Of a stretch of 64,000 bases of DNA, positions 15,911-23,646 are shown piece by piece. The stretch is from CAVZYN01 sp963779515 (GTDB lineage: Bacteria; Pseudomonadota; Alphaproteobacteria; Rhizobiales; Hyphomicrobiaceae): NCBI GenBank assembly GCA_963779515.1, contig CAVZYN010000001.1, forward strand, positions 310,001 to 374,000. Direction: 5' to 3'. The translations under genes were made by a program, and so were the position numbers. Numbering within the stretch: position 1 is the stretch's first letter; every line of letters begins with the position of its first letter. The notes below the pieces were generated by a model that was given only the letters and a program-made list of their open reading frames with translations, searched no databases and was not told the origin of the DNA.

Positions 15911-16227
15911 ATTGGCGTCTTTCGCGTTTTGTTGGCTTCCGGGCCGAAATGATCCGGATGTTAGCCATGTCCACTACAAGCTCTGTGTATGTATGTACGA
16001 CCAATAGCAGCTTTGAAATCATGGCTGAAGCCAATTGTGATCCAGCGCTCTTCGTTTGCCTCGGTCGGGTCATCAAGGCGGGACAATGCGAGCGGATCGG
16101 CAAAAACCAGCAAAGCATCTTCGAACGATACGTTGTGCTTGACCAGGTTGGCTGCCGCCTTCGCTGGGTCCCAGTCGAACTCGAAGCGGGCCGGCACATG
16201 CTTCTCCGATATTGGCGGACACTGCAC
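15891..16227 (-). pseudogene. brnT: BrnT-type ribonuclease toxin, frameshifted
   Basis: The N-terminal half (FEFDWDPAKAAANLVKHNVSFEDALLVFADPLAL, then ERWITIGFSHDFK) is typical BrnT, a RelE-fold mRNA-cleaving toxin. At the AAA run near 16012 one extra A moves the conserved C-terminal half (LLLVVHTYTEL...IRIISARKPTKRERRQYE) into the next frame, which ends at 15891. Removing that base restores a full-length protein of about 111 residues including the catalytic-region SARK segment. The break may be a real loss of the toxin or a homopolymer error. Confidence 0.85.
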
Positions 16228-16248
16228 AAAAATGTCATCGTGTCTTGG

Positions 16249-16461
16249 TCATCGCGAAATGTGGAGCTGAGTTACCAGCGCATCGAAGGTTTCAGTGGTT
16301 CTCATTTCCTTGCCATTGGACAGAGTAATTTTCGCACCATCGCTGATGGGGTTGCCAAGGGGTCTTACATCGACGATCGCGGATACCGACAGAAGCACAA
16401 GCCCACAAATCCCTCGATCATCGGCGTCAGTTACAATGACGAAGTTATCGCGATCGCCCAT
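16249..16461 (-). CDS. Small hypothetical protein
   Basis: A 70-residue frame beginning MGDRDNFVIVTDADDRG, with the segment IVDVRPLGNPISDGAKITLSNGKEMRTTETFDALVTQL. The pattern of beta strands followed by NGKEMRTTETFDAL is protein-like and resembles short gene-adjacent strand proteins, but I cannot name the family. It lies between brnT and mmsA inside the segment bounded by the mmsA-tail duplication, on the same strand as both. A start six codons earlier at 16479 is possible. Confidence 0.45.
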   Translation of the reverse strand: MGDRDNFVIVTDADDRGICGLVLLSVSAIVDVRPLGNPISDGAKITLSNGKEMRTTETFDALVTQLHISR

Positions 16462-16488
16462 GGTCCGTCCCCGCTCCATTCACGCCCC

Positions 16489-17985
16489 TCACTTCATCGT
16501 CGGGATGACGAACTCCGCGCCGTCTTTCATGCCGCTCGGCCAGCGCGAGGTGACGGTTTTGGTCTTGGTGTAGAAGCGCACGCTATCGGGGCCGTGCTGG
16601 TTGAGATCGCCGAAGCCCGAGCGCTTCCAGCCGCCGAACGTGTAGTAGGCGAGCGGTACCGGGATCGGCACGTTGACGCCGACCATGCCGACCTGCACGC
16701 GGGCTGCGAAGTCGCGCGCCGCATCGCCATCGCGGGTGTAGATCGCGACGCCGTTGCCGTATTCATGATCCGTCGCGAGTGCCAGACTTTCCTCGTAGGT
16801 CTTGGCGCGCACCACCGAGAGGACGGGGCCAAAAATCTCTTCTTTGTAGATGCGCATATCTTTCGTGACGTTATCAAAGAGGCAGCCGCCCATGTAGTAG
16901 CCGTTCTCGTAGCCCTGCATCTTGAAGTTACGGCCATCGACTTTCAGCTGCGCGCCTTCCTTGAGGCCGATATCGACGTAGCCTTTGACGCGGGCGAGAG
17001 CTTCCTTCGTGACAAGAGGTCCGAAGTCGGCGTCGGCCGAGGTCGAGGGGCCAATTTTCAAACTCTCTACGCGTGGGATCAGCTTTTTGACGAGCGCATC
17101 CGCCGTCTGCTCGCCGACAGGCACCGCGACCGAGATCGCCATGCAGCGCTCGCCGGCCGAGCCATAGCCCGCGCCGATCAGCGCGTCGACCGCCTGATCC
17201 ATGTCGGCATCCGGCATGATGATCATGTGGTTCTTGGCTCCGCCGAAGCATTGTACGCGCTTTCCAGCGGCACAGCCTCGCGTGTAGACGTATTCCGCGA
17301 TCGCCGTCGAGCCGACGAAACCGACCGCCTGGATGTCGCGATCGTCGAGGATCGCGTCGACCGCGTCTTTGTCGCCGTTGACGACGTTGAAGATACCGGG
17401 CGGGCCGCCCGCTTCGATGAACAACTCAGCCAGCATCAGCGGCACGCCTGGATCGCGCTCCGACGGCTTCAGAATGAACGCGTTGCCGCAGGCGATGGCG
17501 GGCGCGGCCTTCCAGAGCGGGATCATGGCAGGGAAGTTGAACGGCGTGATGCCGGCGACAACGCCGAGCGGCTGGCGCATCGAATAGATGTCGATGCCGG
17601 GGCCGGCGCCTTCGGTGTATTCGCCCTTCATCAGTTGCGGGATGCCGATCGCGAACTCGACGACCTCGAGGCCGCGCTGGATGTCACCCTTGGCGTCGGC
17701 GACGGTCTTGCCGTGCTCGCGCGCCAGACAATCGGCGAGCTTGTCGTAGTCGCGATGGCAAAGTTCCAAGAACTTCATCAGCACGCGCGCGCGCCGCTGC
17801 GGATTGACCGCCGCCCACGCCGGCTGCGCCTTCAAGCTATTCTCGACGGCGGCGCGGACCTCGGCCTTGGAGGCGAGTGCGACCATGGCTCGCACGGTGC
17901 CGTCCATCGGCTGGAAAACGTCGGCGGTCTTGCCCGATTTGCCGGCAAAGCGTTTGCCGCCGATGAAGTGGCCGTACTCGATCAT
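16489..17985 (-). CDS. mmsA: CoA-acylating methylmalonate-semialdehyde dehydrogenase
   Basis: A 498-residue aldehyde dehydrogenase superfamily enzyme. It oxidises methylmalonate or malonate semialdehyde to propionyl- or acetyl-CoA with NAD and CoA, in valine and myo-inositol catabolism. Family marks are PFNFPAMIPLWKAAPAIACGN, the VGFVGST cofactor loop, FGGAKNHMIIMPDAD and the catalytic cysteine C281 in GERCMAI, characteristic of the MmsA branch. The start at 17985 has a GGGAGAG ribosome site; the longer frame to 18075 overlaps a repeat and is not preferred. The last 22 codons are duplicated at 15597-15665. Confidence 0.93.
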   Translation of the reverse strand: MIEYGHFIGGKRFAGKSGKTADVFQPMDGTVRAMVALASKAEVRAAVENSLKAQPAWAAVNPQRRARVLMKFLELCHRDYDKLADCLAREHGKTVADAKGDIQRGLEVVEFAIGIPQLMKGEYTEGAGPGIDIYSMRQPLGVVAGITPFNFPAMIPLWKAAPAIACGNAFILKPSERDPGVPLMLAELFIEAGGPPGIFNVVNGDKDAVDAILDDRDIQAVGFVGSTAIAEYVYTRGCAAGKRVQCFGGAKNHMIIMPDADMDQAVDALIGAGYGSAGERCMAISVAVPVGEQTADALVKKLIPRVESLKIGPSTSADADFGPLVTKEALARVKGYVDIGLKEGAQLKVDGRNFKMQGYENGYYMGGCLFDNVTKDMRIYKEEIFGPVLSVVRAKTYEESLALATDHEYGNGVAIYTRDGDAARDFAARVQVGMVGVNVPIPVPLAYYTFGGWKRSGFGDLNQHGPDSVRFYTKTKTVTSRWPSGMKDGAEFVIPTMK

Positions 17986-18045
17986 GGGTCTCTCCCAAAA
18001 GGGTGTTAGGTTGGCAATCTGGGTGTGGCTGTAACCCGCGCGGTC

Positions 18046-18127
18046 CGTAGGGTGCAATAGCGTAGCGTATTGCACCGTGCCAGGCTCAGAAGGTGCGATA
18101 CGGCCAATGGGCCTATTGCACCCTACG
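18046..18127. repeat. Three-armed palindromic repeat
   Basis: The arm cgtagggtgcaatag (18046-18060) pairs exactly with ctattgcaccctacg (18113-18127). It can alternatively pair its core ggtgcaata with tattgcacc (18068-18076), giving mutually exclusive short and long hairpins. The distal arm includes the stop codon of the nitronate monooxygenase gene. The structure resembles dispersed intergenic palindromes of rhizobial genomes; it could act in termination or mRNA end protection. Confidence 0.75.
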
Positions 18128-19205
18128 ATTGCCGCTTCATCCGGGCCAGTGCCTCGCGGGCGAGGGTTTCGGTCAGTTGCTTCGCGGGCATTTCTTGCGC
18201 CAAGGCGGCCGCTTGGCCCGACCAGAGCGCGGTGAAGTCGCCCGAGCCCTTGGCCTCGGCGGCGGCCTTCAGCGGTGCCAGCGCGCCGCCGGCGAGCGGG
18301 AACGCTGGCGCTTCCGATGTGATGGGCCCGACCTCGCGGACCATCCGGTTGATGATGCCGCGCGCGGGGCGACCGGTGAAGACGTTGGTCAGGGCCGTGC
18401 TGTTGTCGTGCGCGCCGGCCAGCGCTTTGCGATGGATCGCACTGACATTGGCCTCGGGCGTGAACAGATAGGCGGTACCGATCTGGACGGCTGAGGCGCC
18501 GAGCGCAAATGCGGCGACGATCCCGCGCGCGTCCGCAATGCCGCCGGCGGCGATCACCGGCACCTTCACAGCGTCCACGACCTGCGGCACCAGCGCCAAG
18601 GTGCCCGCCTGTGACGCGACGTTATTGGTGTTGTCGGTGAGGAAGATGCTGCGATGGCCGCCGGCCTCATAGCCTTGCGCGATGATGGCATCGCAGCCGC
18701 GCTCGGCGAGCCAGACGGCTTCCGCAGCGGTCGTTGCCGAGGAGATGACCTTGCAGCCGCACGCTTTCACGCGGTCCAAGAGATCCAGCGACGGTAGGCC
18801 AAAGTGAAAGCTGACGACCTCCGGCTTGAATTCCTCGACGATCGCGCAGGTCGCCTCGGTGAAGGGTTCGCGGTTGCTGCTCGCGACCGGTGTCGAGGGA
18901 TCGATGTCGAGGTCCGTGTAGTAGCTCGACAGCCGGCTCTTCCAGCGCGCGGTGCGCTGGTCGTCCTGCACGGGCGGCTTGTGGACAAAAAAATTGAGAT
19001 TGATCGGCTTCGATGTGCGCTGCCGGAACACGCCGAGGTCCGTGCGGATTTGTTCGGGCGTCGACAGAGCGCAGGCAAGCGCGCCGAGACCGCCGGCTTC
19101 GGCCACCGCGATCGCGAGTTCGGCCGTGCTCGGTCCCGCCATGGGTGCGAGCAAAATAGGATGCTCGATTCCAAAGAGGTCCTGAATGCGTCGATCCGGC
19201 CACAT
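18123..19205 (-). CDS. Nitronate monooxygenase family protein
   Basis: A 360-residue FMN-dependent TIM-barrel protein of the NPD/2-nitropropane dioxygenase family. The N-terminal IEHPILLAPMAGPSTAELAIAVAEAGGLG, the QGYEAGGHRS segment near the middle with the catalytic-site histidine, and VIAAGGIADARGI plus ALGASAVQIGTAYL that bind the flavin phosphate are all present. The family oxidises alkyl nitronates such as propionate 3-nitronate, and related members include 2-enoyl-ACP reductase FabK; the LNFFVHKPP segment favours the monooxygenase group. It reads toward mmsA on the same strand and is divergent from serB. Confidence 0.85.
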   Translation of the reverse strand: MWPDRRIQDLFGIEHPILLAPMAGPSTAELAIAVAEAGGLGALACALSTPEQIRTDLGVFRQRTSKPINLNFFVHKPPVQDDQRTARWKSRLSSYYTDLDIDPSTPVASSNREPFTEATCAIVEEFKPEVVSFHFGLPSLDLLDRVKACGCKVISSATTAAEAVWLAERGCDAIIAQGYEAGGHRSIFLTDNTNNVASQAGTLALVPQVVDAVKVPVIAAGGIADARGIVAAFALGASAVQIGTAYLFTPEANVSAIHRKALAGAHDNSTALTNVFTGRPARGIINRMVREVGPITSEAPAFPLAGGALAPLKAAAEAKGSGDFTALWSGQAAALAQEMPAKQLTETLAREALARMKRQS

Positions 19206-19330
19206 GGACGCTACTCCTCAAGAAGGCTTGTCTTGTCTGTTTGATCTGGGCCTGTCGCCGGAAAAACGCAAGCCTTGCCATGGTAGTTCGCCTCGCTTAT
19301 CAGGCGCACATTGTCGTGCGAGGAGGGCCG

Positions 19331-20266
19331 ATGCCGGAGCAACGATCCTATGCGGTGGTAATCACGGCGGCGCCCGGTGCGCGGGTGCTGGACGAGGGCG
19401 CGCGATTGGCCGTTGCCACGGCGATGGCGCCGCATCTTGTTATCGAGAACCGCTGGCTTGCCGAGGGCGAGGCCTTCGAAATCCTGTTCGCCGCCGGCGA
19501 CGCTGTGGCGCTGGCGCCGGTCAAGGCGGCGATCACGCAGGCTCTCGGCGCGCGTCCTGTGGACATCAATATCATTGACGACGACCTCGCGCATCGCCGC
19601 AAGAAGCTCCTGGTCGCGGACATGGATTCGACCATCATCCAGCAAGAGTGCATCGACGAGATCGCCGACGTTATTGGGCTGAAGCCCAAGATCGCCGCCA
19701 TCACGGAACGGGCGATGCGCGGGGAGCTGCAGTTCGAGGACGCCTTGCGCGAGCGGCTCGGGCTTTTGAAGGGGATCGGCACGGCCGATCTCGAGCGCGT
19801 TTTTCGCGAGCGTGTGACGCTGATGCCCGGCGCCAAGACGCTGATCGCGACAATGCGAAAAAATGGCGCCTACACCGCGCTCGTCTCGGGCGGCTTTACG
19901 TTTTTCACAAACCGCGTGCGGGTAGCCACGGGCTTCGATGTGGATCACTCCAACACGCTTGGCCTCGCGGACGGCAAGCTGACGGGCGAGGTCGACGGCC
20001 CGATCCTCGGCAAGGAAGCCAAGCTCGCGACGCTCGAGCACTACAGGACGTCGCGCGGGCTGTTTGCCACAGACACCCTCGCGGTCGGCGATGGCGCCAA
20101 CGATCTGATGATGATCAAGGCGGCGGGCCTTGGCGTCGCGTACCGCGCCAAGCCTATCGTCGCGGCCGAAGCCGCCGCCAGCATCACCCACGGCGACCTG
20201 ACCGCGCTTCTCTATCTCCAAGGCTACCGCCGCGAAGAGTTCGCGCAAGCGGCGATCAGTTCTTGA
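19331..20266 (+). CDS. serB: Phosphoserine phosphatase
   Basis: A 311-residue SerB with an N-terminal ACT-like regulatory half and a C-terminal HAD phosphatase half. HAD motif I is DMDSTIIQQECIDE, motif II lies in LVSGGFTFF, and motif IV is GDGANDLMMIKAAGLGVAYRAKP. It hydrolyses phosphoserine to serine, the last step of serine synthesis. The start at 19331 has an AGGAGG ribosome site seven bases upstream, so the 30 codons before it in the same frame are excluded. Its 3' end overlaps the convergent FKBP gene by 11 bases. Confidence 0.95.
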   Translation: MPEQRSYAVVITAAPGARVLDEGARLAVATAMAPHLVIENRWLAEGEAFEILFAAGDAVALAPVKAAITQALGARPVDINIIDDDLAHRRKKLLVADMDSTIIQQECIDEIADVIGLKPKIAAITERAMRGELQFEDALRERLGLLKGIGTADLERVFRERVTLMPGAKTLIATMRKNGAYTALVSGGFTFFTNRVRVATGFDVDHSNTLGLADGKLTGEVDGPILGKEAKLATLEHYRTSRGLFATDTLAVGDGANDLMMIKAAGLGVAYRAKPIVAAEAAASITHGDLTALLYLQGYRREEFAQAAISS

Positions 20267-20711
20267 TGCCAAGCAGTTCGACGTCGAACATCAGCGTCGC
20301 ATTGGGTGGGATCACGCCGCCGGCGCCGCGAGCGCCGTAGCCGAGCGCGGCCGGAATGATCAGCGTCCGCTTACCACCGACTTTCATGGTCGAGACGCCT
20401 TCGTCCCAGCCCTTGATGACCTGGCCGACGCCGATCGTGAACTCGAAAGGCTCGCCGCGATCGACGGAGGAGTCGAATTTCTTACCCTTGACGCCATCGT
20501 TATAGAGCCAGCCCGTGTAGTGCATGACGCACTTCTGGCCTGATTTCGGCGAGGCGCCGGTGCCTGCGACGCTGTCGGTGATCTGCAGTCCTGAGGTTGT
20601 TGTGGTCATGGCTGTTCCTGGTTGTTGAGCGGCGGCTCCATTCGGAGCGGCAATCGCGAGGGCGATGAGAAGCGCGGCCCGCGCCAAGCATCGAGATGCC
20701 GAAATGTTCAT
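20256..20711 (-). CDS. FKBP-type peptidyl-prolyl cis-trans isomerase, exported
   Basis: A 151-residue protein with a signal peptide (CLARAALLIALAIAAPNGAAA) and one FKBP domain. Active-site residues are visible in YTGWLYNDG, KFDSSVDRGEPFEFTIG, VIKGWDEGVSTMKVGGKRTLIIP and LGYGARGAGGVIPPNATL. It should catalyse proline isomerisation during protein folding in the periplasm. A second possible start at MTTTTSGLQITD would give a cytoplasmic form, as some homologues have. Convergent with serB with overlapping ends. Confidence 0.92.
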   Translation of the reverse strand: MNISASRCLARAALLIALAIAAPNGAAAQQPGTAMTTTTSGLQITDSVAGTGASPKSGQKCVMHYTGWLYNDGVKGKKFDSSVDRGEPFEFTIGVGQVIKGWDEGVSTMKVGGKRTLIIPAALGYGARGAGGVIPPNATLMFDVELLGIKN

Positions 20712-20750
20712 GTGTGGGACCCTGGAGCAATCGTTGGGATATGGCGCATT

Positions 20751-21070
20751 TCAATCGCTCTTCTTCTGCCACCACACCAGCGCCGCTGCCAATAGCGCGA
20801 TCAAAAGCAAGAAGCCAAGGAAAAAGGGCACATCGTCGCGCGTCTGAAAGCCAAACCACGAAAGAGGTTCTGTTGCAACACCACAATGACCACGAACGGC
20901 GCAAGCACCAGAACATATTTGCGTTGCGCAAAGTCAGAGACCTTCAACACCGGGCCGGCGTCGCGATAGCGTTTGAGGGCGGACGGCAAAATATCGACGC
21001 AAACGATAACCGCAATCGCGCCGGCCACGAGCGCTAAATCGAGTAGTGCGTTGTTCAGCAGGGATGTCAT
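20751..21070 (-). CDS. Small multi-pass membrane protein, frameshifted
   Basis: From the start at 21070 (MTSLLNNALLDLALVAGAIAVIVCVDILPSAL) the frame encodes two membrane segments, the second being KYVLVLAPFVVIVVLQQ. It then leaves the plausible frame near 20865; a third hydrophobic segment (VPFFLGFLLLIALLAAALVWWQKKSD) is read in another frame to the stop at 20751. One missing base would join them into a ~106-residue protein with three helices and a short charged tail. No family is recognised. The frame change is probably an error, given similar cases in the window. Confidence 0.5.
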
Positions 21071-21142
21071 GGCCTGGCATTCAATCTTTTGAACTTTGCC
21101 GCACGATCCGCGATCAGATCCCGTGCCCTCCAAGCCGACACG

Positions 21143-21757
21143 TCAAGCGCCCCGCCCCAGCAGGGCGCGGAGTTGCGCGATGACCGACATTGCGCGTGGT
21201 TTCCAGCGCGCCCACACGGACTTCGCCGACGACTTGACGCGTGCCTTGACGATGCGGCCATAGCGCCAGGCCCAGGTCGTGCGCACCCAGGCGACGAGCC
21301 GCTCCTTCCACGGCATCACGATGCCATAGAGGCGCGCGAACCACGGCAGCCGCATGAGGGCTGGCTGCGTCAGTTGGAATATGCGGGCGACGAAAGCCGT
21401 GCCAACGACCTTGGCGCCGACGAACAGCGCGGTGGCGGCGAGCGTGTGGCCCGTCGTGATCAGCCACAGCGCCAGCAGTTTGAGCGGAAACAGGCAGAGC
21501 GACGGCAGCGCGAACACGACCAGCGCCGCGTAGGGCGGCATGCGGGCAATGCCGCGTTCGATCGCGGCGAACGGTTTCAGCAGCGCGAGCCGGCCGAGGA
21601 GATTGGCGAGCGGCCGCCAACCCCACTCCTCGAACACGATGATGATCGCGAGGACCGCTTCTGCGATGAAGCGCGGAATCCGGAGCAAGGCGCGGACCGC
21701 GGCATGCAACAGCGACGGCGGAGGTGGTGGGGTGGGCGGCAATGTCGGAGACGTCAC
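21143..21757 (-). CDS. Conserved membrane-associated hypothetical protein
   Basis: A 204-residue protein with a proline-rich N terminus, amphipathic and hydrophobic stretches (FIAEAVLAIIIVFEEWGW; YAALVVFALPSLCLFPLKLLALWLITTGHTLAATALFVGA) and a basic C terminus. The FEEWGWRPLA motif with two or three membrane-spanning segments is recognisable as a family found in Bradyrhizobium-like genomes without assigned function. It is divergent from the first tolC gene; about 150 bases separate the starts. Confidence 0.6.
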   Translation of the reverse strand: MTSPTLPPTPPPPPSLLHAAVRALLRIPRFIAEAVLAIIIVFEEWGWRPLANLLGRLALLKPFAAIERGIARMPPYAALVVFALPSLCLFPLKLLALWLITTGHTLAATALFVGAKVVGTAFVARIFQLTQPALMRLPWFARLYGIVMPWKERLVAWVRTTWAWRYGRIVKARVKSSAKSVWARWKPRAMSVIAQLRALLGRGA

Positions 21758-21909
21758 GATCGGCTCGGGTTGAGGGGGCGCGGCCGGTCTTACCCTATCC
21801 TCCGCCCGCCACCAAATAGCCGGTCGCTCCGCCAGTAACCTCGCGTTAACCGACTCGGCATCGAATGGCGACCGTGTCCCGGATGTCTCCGGGCGTTGGG
21901 AGTGGGTGC

Positions 21910-23385
21910 ATGTCCGGCAGGGGAAATCGGCCCCGCGCGCGCTTTAGCGCGCCGCGCTACGAGATCGGTGGCAGCGCGTTGGCGTTGCTGCTGGCGCTGG
22001 GCCTGTGCGCGCCGCCAGCGCATGGCGACACGCTGCGCGAGGCGCTCTACAACACGTATAAAGCCAATCCGCGTCTCGACGCCGAACGTGCGCGTCTGAG
22101 GGCGACGGACGAAGATGTGCCACGCGCCAAATCTGGGTTTCGGCCGAATGTGCAGGCGACCGCCGATGTCGGCACCGCGACCGTCAAGACCGATCCCCGT
22201 TTCACAGGCGACGGCAAGACCAATCCTGCCAACGTCGGCGTCAGCGTTTCACAGTCGGTGTTCAGCGGCATGCGCACCGTGAATTCCGTACGAGAAGCGG
22301 AGGCCGGTGTGCGTGCGGGGCGCGAGAATTTACGTCAGGTCGAGCAGCAGGTGTTGCTCGAAGCAGTGACGGCCTATGCCGACGTGCTGCGCGACGGCGC
22401 GCTGGTGCGACTGCGGGAAGGCAACGTCGCGACGCTGTCGCAGGATCTCAATGCCGCACAAACACGCCGCTCGGTGCGTGAAGTGACGCGCACCGATGTG
22501 GCGCAAGCGACGGCGCGTCGCGCCAAGGCGGTGTCAGCGCTCGACCTCGCAAAGTCGAATCTCAGAGCCAGCCGGGCGATCTATGAGCGCGTGGTGGGCC
22601 GTCCGCCGGACAATCTGACCGAGCCTGCGCCGCCGAACAAGTTGCTGCCAGCCTCCGTCGAAGAAGCGATCAAGATCGCCGAGCGCGAGAGCCCGAACGT
22701 TATCTCTGCGCAGTTTCGCGAAAAGGCCGCGCGTCATACCGTCGATCGCATCTGGGGCGAACTGCTGCCGGAAGTGCGCGTGGAAGGCAGCTACAATCAT
22801 CGCTATGATCCCTCCCGCAGCATTGAGGAGCAATCCTCCAAATCAATCACGGGCCGGATGACGGTGCCGCTCTATCAAGGCGGCGAAACACACGCGCGCG
22901 TACGTCAGGCCAAGCACACGCATGTCAGCCGCGTGCAGGAAATCGAGCAGGCGCGCGGCGAGAGCCAGGCGAATGTCGTGGTGGCCTGGTCGCGGATGGC
23001 GGCGGCGCGGGCGCAGACCATTTCGGACAAGGCGCAGGTCGAGGCCGCCAAGATCGCGCTCGAAGGCACCCGTGAGGAAGAGAAGGTCGGCCAGCGCACG
23101 CTGCTCGATGTGCTGAATGCGGAGCAAGAACTGCTCGACGCCGAAGTGGCGTTGACAGTGACCAGGCGCGACCTGATCGTCGCGACGTTCACGGTGCTCT
23201 CGAGTGTCGGCCGGTTGAGCGCGGACGATCTCAGGATTACCGATACGCTCTATGATCCGGCCGCCCACTACGAGGAGGTCAGCCGCAAATGGTGGGGGGT
23301 TGCCATCACCCACGCCGACGGCAAGAAGGAATTCCTTCAGCTCCTGGATGATTGGAGCGGAGACGAAAATTACGCGACAAAATAG
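21910..23385 (+). CDS. tolC: TolC family outer membrane protein, copy 1
   Basis: An outer membrane efflux and type I secretion channel of ~491 residues with a signal peptide ending CAPPAHG. Two internal TolC repeats are visible: TLREALYNTYKANPRLDAERARLRATDE...AEAGVRAGRENLRQVEQQVLLEAV, and later SVEEAIKIAERESPNVISAQF...REEEKVGQRTLLDVLNAEQELLDAEVAL. The start at 21910 follows GGGAG; an upstream in-frame ATG at 21865 lacks a ribosome site. It differs from copy 2 in having QTRRSVREVTRTDVAQ where copy 2 has the canonical DRFRVGEVTRTDVAQ. Confidence 0.88.
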   Translation: MSGRGNRPRARFSAPRYEIGGSALALLLALGLCAPPAHGDTLREALYNTYKANPRLDAERARLRATDEDVPRAKSGFRPNVQATADVGTATVKTDPRFTGDGKTNPANVGVSVSQSVFSGMRTVNSVREAEAGVRAGRENLRQVEQQVLLEAVTAYADVLRDGALVRLREGNVATLSQDLNAAQTRRSVREVTRTDVAQATARRAKAVSALDLAKSNLRASRAIYERVVGRPPDNLTEPAPPNKLLPASVEEAIKIAERESPNVISAQFREKAARHTVDRIWGELLPEVRVEGSYNHRYDPSRSIEEQSSKSITGRMTVPLYQGGETHARVRQAKHTHVSRVQEIEQARGESQANVVVAWSRMAAARAQTISDKAQVEAAKIALEGTREEEKVGQRTLLDVLNAEQELLDAEVALTVTRRDLIVATFTVLSSVGRLSADDLRITDTLYDPAAHYEEVSRKWWGVAITHADGKKEFLQLLDDWSGDENYATK

Positions 23386-23646
23386 TTAGTTACATCATTA
23401 GATTAAGGCCCGACTTTAGGGCGTGCGCGGACGCGACTGTAGTAGCGCGGACACGCTGAGGTGGATTCGGTGCCGCATTAACCAATTTGCGGCTGCTCTC
23501 CCCGGGATAATTGGCTAAATCTGTGGAGATTAGTCTTCGGGGGCACATCGACCCGAAAAAGAATCAGCTACTCGCTAAGGCAGGATGGCGTCGATTTCGT
23601 CCAGCGTGTGACGTTGCAATTTGCTCAAGCTCAATTGCGGGTTGGT
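23386..23646. other. Spacer between the two tolC genes
   Basis: A 261-base stretch with no gene. It has a slightly AT-richer first part and a loose direct repeat (gcgcggacgcg / gcgcggacacg near 23430-23455). It may hold a promoter for the second tolC; no clear terminator is seen. Confidence 0.4.

Noticed and set aside
15949..18009. 686-codon plus-strand frame across brnT and mmsA
   Set aside because: It is antisense to well-identified genes; long antisense frames are expected in high-GC DNA.
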